Assembly (NCBI RefSeq): GCF_011927795.1
Contig: NZ_JAATJJ010000001.1
Location: 2,419,062-2,483,061, forward strand
Origin: Saonia flava
GTDB lineage: Bacteria; Bacteroidota; Bacteroidia; Flavobacteriales; Flavobacteriaceae
Length of the DNA stretch: 64,000 nt
Direction: 5' to 3'
Below, piece after piece: positions 8,455 through 17,200 of this stretch. The notes beneath the pieces are model-generated. The model ran no database searches and had not been told where the DNA came from. It saw nothing but the letters and a program-made list of their open reading frames with translations. A program made the translations under genes and the position numbers. Each line of letters begins with the position of its first letter. Position 1 is the stretch's first letter.

Positions 8455-9267
8455 ATGAAAAAGTATTGTGTAGGGGCATTGGCCCTATTATTATTTATTG
8501 CTTGTCAAGAGCAAGCAAAAGTCGAGTCAGTTGTTGAAGAAGGCCCAAAAGTAATTGTTCATGAAGAGTATATGGGCGAGGGTGAGCCGACAAAACCTGA
8601 AGAAACCGAATTTTACGAACCCAAGGTGCCACAAGTATCCCCAGCTGTCAATGGAACTCCTCCTAGTGACGCCATAGTCCTTTTTGATGGAACCAATTTT
8701 GATGAATGGGTCATGTTGAACGATAGTACAGAGGTTGTATGGCATTTAAACGAGGACAAAAGCATGACGGTGAAGGACAAGACTGGATTTATACAGACCA
8801 AAAGAAATTTTGGGGACATACAACTGCATATAGAATGGAGATCCCCTGCCGAGATAAATGGAGAGAACCAAAGTCGAGGAAACAGTGGTGTTTTTATTTC
8901 AGGATTGTATGAGGTACAAGTTTTGGACAATAACAATAATCCAACCTATGTAAATGGGCAAGTGGCGTCTTTGTACAAACAGCATGTCCCTTTGGCCATG
9001 GCTTCCGTACCCACAGGAGAATGGAATTCGTATGACATTATTTATCATGCCCCTGAGTTTAATGACGAAGGCGGAAAGATTAAATCTGGTACGATGACCG
9101 TAATTCATAACGGTGTATTGGTACAGGACCATGTTGAACTTAAAGGAACCACACCTTATATTGGATGGCCAAAAAACCCACCACATGGAAAGGGACCTAT
9201 TCAATTGCAAGATCATGGTGATAATAGTAGGGTAAGCTTTAGAAATATTTGGGTGAGAGAGCTATAA
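8455..9267 (+). CDS. Second DUF1080 (3-keto-disaccharide hydrolase family) lipoprotein
   Basis: The 270-residue protein has a lipobox at FIAC (Cys 17) and a Pro/Glu-rich linker to about residue 65. The DUF1080 domain runs from VLFDGTNFDEWV through RGNSGVFISGLYEVQVLD to LQDHGDNSRVSFRNIWVREL. It differs clearly from its upstream neighbour in the loops, so the pair may have different glycoside preferences or do successive steps. The start is one base after the preceding stop, implying coupled translation. A strong hairpin follows the gene. Confidence 0.92.
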   Translation: MKKYCVGALALLLFIACQEQAKVESVVEEGPKVIVHEEYMGEGEPTKPEETEFYEPKVPQVSPAVNGTPPSDAIVLFDGTNFDEWVMLNDSTEVVWHLNEDKSMTVKDKTGFIQTKRNFGDIQLHIEWRSPAEINGENQSRGNSGVFISGLYEVQVLDNNNNPTYVNGQVASLYKQHVPLAMASVPTGEWNSYDIIYHAPEFNDEGGKIKSGTMTVIHNGVLVQDHVELKGTTPYIGWPKNPPHGKGPIQLQDHGDNSRVSFRNIWVREL

Positions 9268-9303
9268 TCAACGAACAAATATTCAATCAAAGAAAAAGAA
9301 AAC

Positions 9304-9328
9304 ATCCCCAAGTTTCTGACTTGGGGAT
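9304..9328 (+). terminator. Hairpin terminator after the DUF1080 genes
   Basis: The arms 9304-9313 (ATCCCCAAGT) and 9319-9328 (ACTTGGGGAT) pair perfectly over 10 bp around a 5-base loop. The following T tract is weak. Confidence 0.8.
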
Positions 9329-9353
9329 ATTTAGTTTCAAAAAATCTTTTATC

Positions 9354-9361
9354 TACCTTTG
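9354..9361 (+). promoter_or_regulatory. Bacteroidota -7 element for yicC-gmk-nadD
   Basis: TACCTTTG matches TAnnTTTG, 18 bp before the yicC start and just after the preceding terminator. No good -33 TTTG is visible at the expected distance. Confidence 0.5.
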
Positions 9362-9379
9362 CCACATTAAAATCAGTTT

Positions 9380-10237
9380 ATGATTCAGTCCATGACAGGC
9401 TTTGGGAAGCATGTAATACAACTTCCATCAAAAAAAATAACTATTGAGATTAAATCTTTAAATAGTAAAAATTTAGATTTAAATGCCAGAATTCCATCTA
9501 ATTATCGAGAAAAGGAATTGGAGCTCAGAAAAATAATAGCCAATTCTTTACTAAGGGGAAAAGTAGATTTTGGGCTGTATATAGAGCTAACGGGTAATGA
9601 GACAACCACTAAAATAAATGAGGAAGTCGTAAAAACATATATGGACCAATTGGGAAATATGGCCAATGGGGATAATCTTAGGTTGTTGGATATTGCCATG
9701 CGGTTGCCAGATGCACTTAAAACAGACAAGGCGGATATAGATGAAGAAGAATATAAAACCATTCAAGAAGTACTTAAAAAGGCATTATCCGAAATAAACA
9801 TATTTAGGACGGAGGAAGGAAAAGTCTTGGAAAAAGACTTCATAACACGCATATCATCTTTACAAGAGTTATTGGAAGAGGTTAAAAAGATGGACGTTGA
9901 AAGAATTGGCACTATACGGGAGCGTTTGGAAAAAGCAGTGGCTGATTTAAAGGTTGAATTGGATAAAAATAGGTTTGAACAAGAACTTATCTATTACTTG
10001 GAAAAATATGATATTACCGAGGAAAAAGTAAGATTAAAGAACCATTTGGATTATTTTTCATCTACTTTGACTTCAGCGGACTCCAATGGAAAAAAACTTG
10101 GGTTTATCTCCCAAGAAATAGGAAGGGAAATTAACACAATTGGTTCCAAGGCAAATTTTGCTCCCATGCAGCAATTGGTTGTCCAAATGAAGGATGAGCT
10201 AGAAAAGATTAAGGAGCAAATGCTAAATGTTCTGTAA
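9380..10237 (+). CDS. yicC: YicC/YloC family endoribonuclease
   Basis: The 285-residue protein begins MIQSMTGFGK, the diagnostic YicC N-terminus. IEIKSLNSKNLDLNARIP follows, and the C-terminal DUF1732 domain includes RLKNHLDYFSSTL, GKKLGFISQEIGREINTIGSKA and a final amphipathic helix. Escherichia coli YicC acts in RNA decay and the Bacillus homologue is a nuclease. The protein is cytoplasmic. It overlaps gmk by one base (TAATG), an order often found in Bacteroidota and Firmicutes, so the two should be translationally coupled. Confidence 0.92.
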   Translation: MIQSMTGFGKHVIQLPSKKITIEIKSLNSKNLDLNARIPSNYREKELELRKIIANSLLRGKVDFGLYIELTGNETTTKINEEVVKTYMDQLGNMANGDNLRLLDIAMRLPDALKTDKADIDEEEYKTIQEVLKKALSEINIFRTEEGKVLEKDFITRISSLQELLEEVKKMDVERIGTIRERLEKAVADLKVELDKNRFEQELIYYLEKYDITEEKVRLKNHLDYFSSTLTSADSNGKKLGFISQEIGREINTIGSKANFAPMQQLVVQMKDELEKIKEQMLNVL

Positions 10238-10818
10238 TGAAAGGGGGTAAGCTTATTATATTTTCGGCACCATCGGGTAGTGGTAAGACCACCATTGTAC
10301 AGCACCTATTAAAACAGGAGGAGCTAAATCTTGCTTTTTCGGTATCTGCTACATCAAGGCCTAGAAGAGGAAAAGAAAAACAAGGGGTAAATTACTATTT
10401 TATGTCCATTTCCCAGTTTAAAAAGCATATAAAGGAAGATGATTTTATAGAGTGGGAGGAAGTGTATAGAGATAATTTTTATGGCACTTTAAAAACCGAG
10501 GTGGAACGACTTTGGGCAGAAGGTAAGAATGTTATTTTTGATATTGATGTAGTAGGGGGACTGCGTATAAAAAAGAAGTTTCCAAAAGAAACATTGGCAG
10601 TTTTTGTAAAACCGCCAAGTGTTGACGAGCTTAAAATTCGTTTAAAAAAGCGCAGTACTGAAAGCGAAGAAAAAATAAATATGCGAATAGCTAAAGCCTC
10701 TGTAGAATTGGCAACCGCACCACAATTTGATAAAATCATAAAGAATTACGATTTGGATACCGCCTTGGATGAAGCCCATCAATTGGTTGCGGATTTTATT
10801 GGAGTAAAAAGAAAATAA
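10237..10818 (+). CDS. gmk: Guanylate kinase
   Basis: The 193-residue protein phosphorylates GMP to GDP using ATP. It has the P-loop APSGSGKTT (residues 11-19). SATSRPRRGKEKQGVNYYFMS is the GMP-binding region, followed by FIEWEEVYRDNFYGT. The lid includes KKRSTESEEKINMRI. Length and domain order are standard. The gene lies between yicC (1-bp overlap) and nadD (4-bp gap), so it is in a compact housekeeping operon. Confidence 0.96.
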   Translation: MKGGKLIIFSAPSGSGKTTIVQHLLKQEELNLAFSVSATSRPRRGKEKQGVNYYFMSISQFKKHIKEDDFIEWEEVYRDNFYGTLKTEVERLWAEGKNVIFDIDVVGGLRIKKKFPKETLAVFVKPPSVDELKIRLKKRSTESEEKINMRIAKASVELATAPQFDKIIKNYDLDTALDEAHQLVADFIGVKRK

Positions 10819-10822
10819 AAAG

Positions 10823-11407
10823 ATGGCAAGAATTGGACTTTATTTTGGCACGTTCAATCCTATACACATTGGTCATTTGGCAATTGCCAACCATATGGTA
10901 GAGTTTTCCGATCTAGACGAAGTATGGTTAATCATTACTCCACAGAGTCCTTTTAAAACAAAAAAAACACTGTTAGAAAATCATCATCGATATCAGATGG
11001 TTTATGAAGCCACTAAAGAATACCCTAAATTAAAGCCCAGTAAAGTAGAGTTTGAACTTCCTCAGCCAAATTATACTATCAATACATTGGTTCATTTGGA
11101 GGAGAAGTATGGTAAGAGACATCAATTCTCATTGATAATGGGGGAGGACAACCTAAAAGGGTTTCATAAGTGGAAAAATTATGAGGTTATCTTGGAAAAC
11201 CATGATATTTATGTGTATCCCAGAATAACAGATGATATTAATGAGCATCAATTTAAGGGTCAATCAAAGATTCATGTTGTAGACGCTCCCATCATGGAAG
11301 TTTCATCTACTTTTATTAGAAAACAGCACAAAGCAGGAAAAAATATCCGAGCATTATTGCCAGATGCTGTTTGGAAGTATATGGACGAGATGAATTTTTA
11401 TAGATAG
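10823..11407 (+). CDS. nadD: Nicotinate-nucleotide adenylyltransferase
   Basis: The 194-residue protein adenylates nicotinate mononucleotide in NAD synthesis. It has the nucleotidyltransferase motif GTFNPIHIGH (residues 9-18) and the C-terminal SSTFIRKQ motif. Between them are the conserved LIMGEDNLKGFHKWKNYE and DIYVYPR segments. Its size is normal for bacterial NadD. It is the last gene of yicC-gmk-nadD and ends 3 bp from the convergent AsnC-type regulator gene. Confidence 0.94.
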   Translation: MARIGLYFGTFNPIHIGHLAIANHMVEFSDLDEVWLIITPQSPFKTKKTLLENHHRYQMVYEATKEYPKLKPSKVEFELPQPNYTINTLVHLEEKYGKRHQFSLIMGEDNLKGFHKWKNYEVILENHDIYVYPRITDDINEHQFKGQSKIHVVDAPIMEVSSTFIRKQHKAGKNIRALLPDAVWKYMDEMNFYR

Positions 11408-11410
11408 AAT

Positions 11411-11875
11411 CTACTCCTCAAAAAGAATATGCCTATTTAGGTTTTCTTCCATGGAAATAAAGGCTTCGGTCTTTTTAATCCCTTTAATGGTCAAAATCTC
11501 TTCTTGGTAAATGGTTCTGTAATGATGTATGTCCTTGGAATGTATTTTAATGAATAAATCGTACTTACCTGTAATATGATGAATTTTAACCACTTCTGGT
11601 ATAATTTTCAATGCATCTATGACCTCATCATAAAAACGGCTCTCTTTAAGATAAACCCCAATGAACACAGTTAATTTCCACCCCATGTGGGAATAGTCCA
11701 AACAAAGTGTTGTACCGTTGATAACACCCATATCGCGCATTTTTTTAATTCTCATGTGCACGGTGCCGGGAGAGATGTCTATGCTTTTGGCAACTTCGGT
11801 GTAGGGCATCTGGGCATTTCCAGATAACTGGGAGAGGATACTTAGATCAACTTTGTCCAACTTATTTTTCATCAT
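11411..11875 (-). CDS. Lrp/AsnC family transcriptional regulator
   Basis: The 154-residue protein has an N-terminal AsnC-type helix-turn-helix (KVDLSILSQLSGNAQMPYTEVAKSI then SPGTVHMRIKKM). The C-terminal RAM/AsnC ligand domain includes VKIHHITGKYDLFIKIHSKD, the usual beta-strand with the ligand-loop Gly. Such proteins respond to amino acids and form octamers. The gene is divergent from a TonB receptor, lipoprotein and aminotransferase set, with 539 bp between them. Control of that set is plausible but inferred. Confidence 0.9.
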   Translation of the reverse strand: MMKNKLDKVDLSILSQLSGNAQMPYTEVAKSIDISPGTVHMRIKKMRDMGVINGTTLCLDYSHMGWKLTVFIGVYLKESRFYDEVIDALKIIPEVVKIHHITGKYDLFIKIHSKDIHHYRTIYQEEILTIKGIKKTEAFISMEENLNRHILFEE

Positions 11876-12414
11876 TTAAAGATTTGCTAACCACAATTTA
11901 ACAAGATTGGGACATATTTTATCCAGAGAATGCCTTTCAGGAGGGCCTTAAAATCTATTTAGATTATTTCTAAATTATAATTGACAATATTTTGGTAAAA
12001 TTTTGATCGATGTCTTAAAAAAAACGCCAATAATATAATTTTTTATTGATTTTTCGCCTTCATATTGGCAAAATGAAAAAAATATCAATCTCAATTTTCT
12101 TGATTTTTCGATAAATTTTAAGAAGGGATATTTATTGATTCTAACAATATGTCAATTTTTCAATATATAATTCCCATATCCTTAGCTTTTTTCAAAATAG
12201 CAATGAATACAGGTAGCCCCATGACTTTTAAGAATCTTTTAATAATGGGATTTTCTCTTTAACATTGTTATGGCCATTCAACATTGTGTTGTTTGGATGG
12301 TGGTAACCGGTTACTTCTCACATAAGACATATATGCTTCTCATCTTAAAAAAGTTGGGATGGTGTGGTATTGTCAAAACTAAAACTCAATAACTCAACCT
12401 TTAAAATATTTTGT
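11876..12414. other. Long AT-rich intergenic region between the AsnC-type regulator and TonB receptor genes
   Basis: No convincing gene or structured RNA is visible in these 539 bp. It has an inverted repeat GCCAATA (12026-12032) and TATTGGC (12063-12069), a perfect palindrome at 12303-12314, and many AT-rich ATTG/CAAT half-sites of the loose kind favoured by Lrp/AsnC proteins. The length suggests multi-site control of both divergent genes. Confidence 0.5.
12303..12314. promoter_or_regulatory. Perfect 12-bp palindrome GTAACCGGTTAC, candidate operator
   Basis: The sequence is exactly self-complementary and stands out in otherwise AT-rich DNA, 100 bp upstream of the TonB receptor ATG. The bound protein is unknown. 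Confidence 0.35.
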
Positions 12415-15363
12415 ATGAAACAATTATTACTAATGTTGTTGTTTATATCAGGCTTTTTTTCGACACTCCAGTCACAGGAGATTGGAGTTTCGGGAAAAAT
12501 AACGGATGACAGCGGAGAACCATTGCCTGGAGTAAATGTTGTAATTAAAGGAACTTCTACTGGTACGACATCTGATTTTGATGGGAACTATGAAATTGAT
12601 GCGCCAAGCACTGGCACATTAGTATTTTCTTCATTGGGATTTGGAACTAAAGAAATGCGAATTGCTGGAAAAACCACATTAAATGTAATGCTATCAACTT
12701 CTGCCCAAGCATTGGAAGAAATTGTAGTTGTGGGGTCTAGGGGCCAAGCAAGAACCAAGCTGGAAACACCGGTTCCTGTGGATGTTATTAATATTGCCGA
12801 GCAATCCATTAATATTCCACAAACAGACTTGTCTCAAATGCTTGCCACAACCGCACCTTCTTTTACCGCATTTGTTTCACAAGGAGGAGATTTATCGTCA
12901 CATGTGGCTCCACCCTCATTAAGGGGCTTGGCTCCCAACCAAATGTTGGTGTTGATCAATGGTAAAAAAAGACATAGTTCTGCACTACTTCTTGGAAATC
13001 AAACAGGAACTCCTGCAAATGCCGTTGATATGAGCCTTATTCCTTCTGCAGCAATTGAGAGGGTAGAAATTCTAAGAGATGGTGCTTCTGCACAGTACGG
13101 GTCGGATGCCATTGCGGGGGTAATGAACATTGTCATGAAAAAGGGCACAAACAAATTTACAGGAGCTCTTACGGTAGGAGGCTATCCAAACTCTCCTCCG
13201 GACTTGAGTGATTCTGATTTAACAGATGATGAAAAGGCATTGGACAGGGATACTGGCGCGGATGGGTTTAACTACCAATTTGATGGAAACTATGGTTTTG
13301 GTTTTGAAAATGGAGGGTATTTAAATATTACAGGAATGCTTAGACAAGCAAAACGTACCATAAGGCCTACAGTATTGGCTTTGTCCAGAGCGCCTTTGTA
13401 TAGCTCTAATTATTTAAACAATGAATTAACAAATACAGATGGAAACCCAATTATAACCAATCCAGAGTTAGTTGTCGCACTGGCCAACGGAGATGCTGCA
13501 GCGGCATCAGAATTAACAACAGTTGCAGGCCTTATGAATGCAAGGGGAATAGAACAAAAAGATGTTGCGACCTATGCAGGGCTTCCGGCAATGAACATTG
13601 GAACACTTGCTTATAATTTTGAGATTCCGCTTAATGATGAAGTTAATTTTTATTCATTTGGTGATGTAGGTTTTAAGTTTACTGAAGGGTTTAGCTGTTT
13701 TTATAGAAGGGCAGCGCAAACAGACCGATTTAGCTATGAACTTTTCCCCAATGGATTTAGACCCCAGATATATTCCAATCAAACCAACTTGGCCTTTTCT
13801 GCTGGTGTAAGTGGCATGTTGGGAGAGTATAAATTTGATTTGAGCAATACTTTTGGAACTAATGGAATGAACTTTAATATGTTCAATACATGGAATGCAA
13901 GTTTAGGGAACGCTTCTCCAACTGAAATGGATTTGGGAAAACATTCTTTTACTCAAAATACTGCTAACTTGGATATTTCCAGATATTTTGATAATGTAAT
14001 GGAAGGATTCAATATTGCTGCAGGTGTTGAGTATAGAATGGAGAACTATAAAATAGAAGAGGGACAAGCTGAAAGTTTTACCGCAGGTGAGGCAGGAGTT
14101 TATACTGCAACCGAGGACAATGAATTGTTAATAGGGCCAGATGGTTTTCCATTGGAGGACCTTGGGGGCAACCCAATAGTCGATGATAGCGGCAACCCTT
14201 TGGTTTTGCCTTATGCAGGAATAAGTAGGGAATTGGTAAAAAGTTTTGCCCTGAACTGTCAGTGCTTTAGTGGGTTTTCTCCAGAAAATGCAAGTGATAG
14301 CTTTAGAACAGTAATAGCGGCCTATTTGGATGCCGAATTGGATGTGACCGATAATTTCTTTGTTGGTGCTGCGGTTAGAACGGAAAATTATTCAGATTTT
14401 GGAAGTGTATTTACTGGAAAAGTGGCATCTAGATTATCACTTTCAGATAATTTTGCTTTAAGAGGGTCCTTTAGTACTGGTTTTAGAGCACCTTCCTTAC
14501 AAGAACTTAATTACTCGCATAGTTTTACATTCTTCGTTAACTTGGTGCCTTTTGATGGTACTTTATATCCTAACAGCAGCTCTGCAGCAAGGGCCATTGG
14601 AGTTGGGCAATTAACAGAGGAAAAATCTACAAATGTCAGTTTTGGATTTACAACCAAATTGTTCGATAAATTGGATTTAACAGTAGATGCATACAAAATT
14701 GATATAAAAGATAGAATTTTTCAAACAAACACGTTTAGCTCAGCAGATGCGCCTGCATTAGGCCCAGTAATAGGCTCAGGATTGGCAAACTTTAGAATCA
14801 ATGGAGGAGATATCAGTACAAAAGGGATAGAAGTGGTGGCCAACTATAACACCTATGTAGGTGAAAATAAGCTGGGGTTAGTTTTGTCGGGAACCTTTAG
14901 GGAAAATAAATTTGAAGGCGCCACTGTGCCAGATTTAAATACGGCTTTGACCGATGAGGAGTTGGAGGCCAAATATGTTAGTAGAGCTTCAATAGGTCAA
15001 TTCGAGACCGGTACGCCAAACTCCAAAATTATTGGAACTGTAACGTATGATTTTGGAAAGTTTTCAGCATTACTCAGAGGAACAAGATATGGATCGGTTA
15101 CAGATTTGGATAATAATCAGGCGGATTTACAGGATGGGACTTTTGGATATCCAGATCAAACCTATACTCCTGAGTTCACTACGGATATAGGGCTTACCTA
15201 TAAGTTTTCTCCAAGCCTTAGTCTAACTGTGGGTGGAAACAATATATTTAATGAATATCCAGAGATACAAAGGTATGAACAAAGAACTTTCTACTTGTAT
15301 TCTACCTACCAACAAGGCTCAAGTGGAGCATATTATTTTGGCAGATTAACATTTAGTCTATAG
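12415..15363 (+). CDS. TonB-dependent receptor with N-terminal carboxypeptidase-regulatory-like domain
   Basis: I chose the ATG at 12415 because it begins a clean signal peptide (MKQLLLMLLFISGF, then LQSQ). An in-frame GTG at 12364 would only add a polar stretch in front. The mature protein starts with a CarboxypepD_reg-like domain (GVSGKITDDSGEPLPGVNVVIKG). The plug follows (RGLAPNQMLVLINGKKRH, then VEILRDGASAQYGSDAIAGVMNIVMKKG). The rest is a 22-strand outer-membrane barrel with two TonB-type C-terminal repeats, ending in Leu. It is 982 residues long and no SusD-like partner follows. The next genes encode a lipoprotein and a Tat-exported aminotransferase, so the ligand may be an amino compound rather than a glycan. 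Confidence 0.93.
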   Translation: MKQLLLMLLFISGFFSTLQSQEIGVSGKITDDSGEPLPGVNVVIKGTSTGTTSDFDGNYEIDAPSTGTLVFSSLGFGTKEMRIAGKTTLNVMLSTSAQALEEIVVVGSRGQARTKLETPVPVDVINIAEQSINIPQTDLSQMLATTAPSFTAFVSQGGDLSSHVAPPSLRGLAPNQMLVLINGKKRHSSALLLGNQTGTPANAVDMSLIPSAAIERVEILRDGASAQYGSDAIAGVMNIVMKKGTNKFTGALTVGGYPNSPPDLSDSDLTDDEKALDRDTGADGFNYQFDGNYGFGFENGGYLNITGMLRQAKRTIRPTVLALSRAPLYSSNYLNNELTNTDGNPIITNPELVVALANGDAAAASELTTVAGLMNARGIEQKDVATYAGLPAMNIGTLAYNFEIPLNDEVNFYSFGDVGFKFTEGFSCFYRRAAQTDRFSYELFPNGFRPQIYSNQTNLAFSAGVSGMLGEYKFDLSNTFGTNGMNFNMFNTWNASLGNASPTEMDLGKHSFTQNTANLDISRYFDNVMEGFNIAAGVEYRMENYKIEEGQAESFTAGEAGVYTATEDNELLIGPDGFPLEDLGGNPIVDDSGNPLVLPYAGISRELVKSFALNCQCFSGFSPENASDSFRTVIAAYLDAELDVTDNFFVGAAVRTENYSDFGSVFTGKVASRLSLSDNFALRGSFSTGFRAPSLQELNYSHSFTFFVNLVPFDGTLYPNSSSAARAIGVGQLTEEKSTNVSFGFTTKLFDKLDLTVDAYKIDIKDRIFQTNTFSSADAPALGPVIGSGLANFRINGGDISTKGIEVVANYNTYVGENKLGLVLSGTFRENKFEGATVPDLNTALTDEELEAKYVSRASIGQFETGTPNSKIIGTVTYDFGKFSALLRGTRYGSVTDLDNNQADLQDGTFGYPDQTYTPEFTTDIGLTYKFSPSLSLTVGGNNIFNEYPEIQRYEQRTFYLYSTYQQGSSGAYYFGRLTFSL

Positions 15364-15385
15364 TAAAATTGCAAAAAACATAATT

Positions 15386-15871
15386 ATGACAAAATTTATA
15401 AAAAAAATATCGTTTTTGTTCCTGATAATTTCTACCTTTTCTTGTGAACATGAAAGATTGGAGCCCGTACTTACTACAGCAGAGGGAGGTGGAACGTTAA
15501 CAAAGTTCATAGCCTATACTATAGAATCTGTAGATGCTGGAACTGATATATATGGTAGGGTGGTATTCTGGGAAGATACAGCTGGGCAGACATTGGTTCA
15601 AGTTTCTGTTTATAACACGGTTGCTGGAGAAATGTACCCAACAAGTATAATGATGGGAGATATTGGAATGGAAACATCAACTATGTTAGATTTATATGAT
15701 GTTTCTGGTGATAGTGGGGAGTTAAGCGACACCAAGTTTTATGCTATTACAGATACCTCTTTTTATGACACTGTTCCAACAATGGATTCACACATAAATG
15801 TTTATTCGGGGACAACTATTGTAGCTGCTGGAAGCCTTGGAATCAACGCAGAGCCGGTAGAATCAAATTAA
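15386..15871 (+). CDS. Uncharacterised lipoprotein between a TonB receptor and an aminotransferase
   Basis: The 161-residue protein has a signal peptide with lipobox STFSC (Cys about 20). The rest is acidic and rich in Thr, Gly and Val, with a predicted all-beta character (LTKFIAYTIES, GRVVFWEDTAGQ, VQVSVYNTVAGEMYPTSI). I do not recognise the family. It lies 22 bp after the TonB receptor gene and 27 bp before the aminotransferase gene, so it is very likely co-transcribed. It could be a surface ligand-binding partner of the receptor, though it is far too small to be SusD. Confidence 0.75.
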   Translation: MTKFIKKISFLFLIISTFSCEHERLEPVLTTAEGGGTLTKFIAYTIESVDAGTDIYGRVVFWEDTAGQTLVQVSVYNTVAGEMYPTSIMMGDIGMETSTMLDLYDVSGDSGELSDTKFYAITDTSFYDTVPTMDSHINVYSGTTIVAAGSLGINAEPVESN

Positions 15872-15898
15872 AAATCATTTTAGAACAATAACCACATC

Positions 15899-17092
15899 AT
15901 GGAAACAAAAAAGTTAAGCAGAAGAGATTGGATTAGAACCGGTGCCTTAACAGCAGGCGGTATGACATTATTACCTTATCTAGGGATAAGCGAGACTCCT
16001 AAGGCACCATTACTGCTAAATGAGCTTGGCAATGTGGAATATAGCCCGTTTTTCCAAGAATTTGTTTTAGAGGAGTATCCAAAACCAGATGCCCTATTGG
16101 CAAAATTAAATGCCAATGAAAACCCTTACGGCCCATCACCTATGGCTGTAGATGCTTTGAAAAAAGTTGCAACAAAAGGGAACAGATATGCTTGGAGAGA
16201 GCTTTTTGATCTTATAGACAAGATTGCTGCTCATGAGGGAGTAAAAGCAGAAAATATTATTATGGGTCCAGGCTCGTCGGATATTTTGGAAAAAACTGGA
16301 ATGGTCTTTTTTAAAGGAGGAGGAAATGTAGTATCTGCAGATCCATCTTATATGTCCTTGATGAGAGTGGCAGAAGCTACTGGAGGAACATGGAAACCAG
16401 TTCCTTTAAAGGATGATTGGTCGCACGATCTGGATGCAATGGAAGCTGCAGTAAACGAATACACGAATTTGGTATACATATGTAACCCTAACAATCCAAC
16501 AGGGACTTTAACAGATCCTACCAAGCTTTTGGATTTTTGTTCTCGTGTTTCTGAAAAAGTTCCTGTTTTTGTTGATGAAGCTTATCTTGGGTTTTTAGGA
16601 GATGGTACCAAACAAAGTATGGTGTCCTTGGTCAATGAGGGTAAGGATGTGATAGTAGCAAGAACATTTTCTAAAATTCATGGAATGGCGGGATTACGAG
16701 TCGGTTATGGTGTGGCTCAACCAGAAACTATTGCGAGAATTCAGGAAATTACACGAGGGGGTATGGGAATATCTTATACTTCTATTTTTGCCGCAATGGC
16801 CAGTATGGATGATGTTGCATTCCAAGACAAGTCAAGAACTTTAAATGCTGCGGCTAGAGATTATGTCTTTACTAGTTTAAAGGATATGGGACTGGAGCCA
16901 GTGCCCTCGTATACTAGTTTTATGATTTTCCCAATTGAAATGGAAGGAAAAGATTTTCTTGAGAAAATGACGGCTCTTAAGGTGGGAGTTAGGGCATTTC
17001 AATTTTTAGGAAAGAAATGGTGTCGTGTTAGCATGGGCACCATGGACGAAATGAAAATATTCGTAAGTGCACTTCAAAAAGTGCTTGTTTAA
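15899..17092 (+). CDS. Tat-exported PLP-dependent aminotransferase (HisC-like)
   Basis: The 397-residue protein begins with a twin-arginine signal, SRRDWIR at residues 7-13, then a weakly hydrophobic stretch to about residue 30. The mature part is a fold-type I class I/II aminotransferase close to histidinol-phosphate aminotransferase. NANENPYGPSP is at 71-81, CNPNNPTGT at 195-203, DEAY at 226-229, the Schiff-base Lys in TFSKIHG (Lys 259), and the phosphate/carboxylate Arg near 267. Tat export would carry the folded protein with PLP into the periplasm. A periplasmic transaminase is unusual. It is not with his genes, and its neighbours are an outer-membrane receptor and a lipoprotein. The substrate is unknown. 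Confidence 0.88.
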   Translation: METKKLSRRDWIRTGALTAGGMTLLPYLGISETPKAPLLLNELGNVEYSPFFQEFVLEEYPKPDALLAKLNANENPYGPSPMAVDALKKVATKGNRYAWRELFDLIDKIAAHEGVKAENIIMGPGSSDILEKTGMVFFKGGGNVVSADPSYMSLMRVAEATGGTWKPVPLKDDWSHDLDAMEAAVNEYTNLVYICNPNNPTGTLTDPTKLLDFCSRVSEKVPVFVDEAYLGFLGDGTKQSMVSLVNEGKDVIVARTFSKIHGMAGLRVGYGVAQPETIARIQEITRGGMGISYTSIFAAMASMDDVAFQDKSRTLNAAARDYVFTSLKDMGLEPVPSYTSFMIFPIEMEGKDFLEKMTALKVGVRAFQFLGKKWCRVSMGTMDEMKIFVSALQKVLV

Positions 17093-17200
17093 ATAATCAA
17101 TTAATAGCTGAATCAGATATTGGATAATGGAATTTATACCATTGTCTGGTTTGGCTATACACTTTAGTTTCGAGTTTCAATTTTAAACTTTTTGTTTTCT

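Noticed and set aside
15899-17092. Histidine biosynthesis gene hisC
   Set aside because: The Tat leader, lack of other his genes and linkage to a TonB receptor argue against a role in histidine synthesis.
17126-17143. Short inverted repeat AATGG/CCATT before the AEC permease gene
   Set aside because: Only five base pairs with an AT-rich loop; likely chance and too weak for a terminator.
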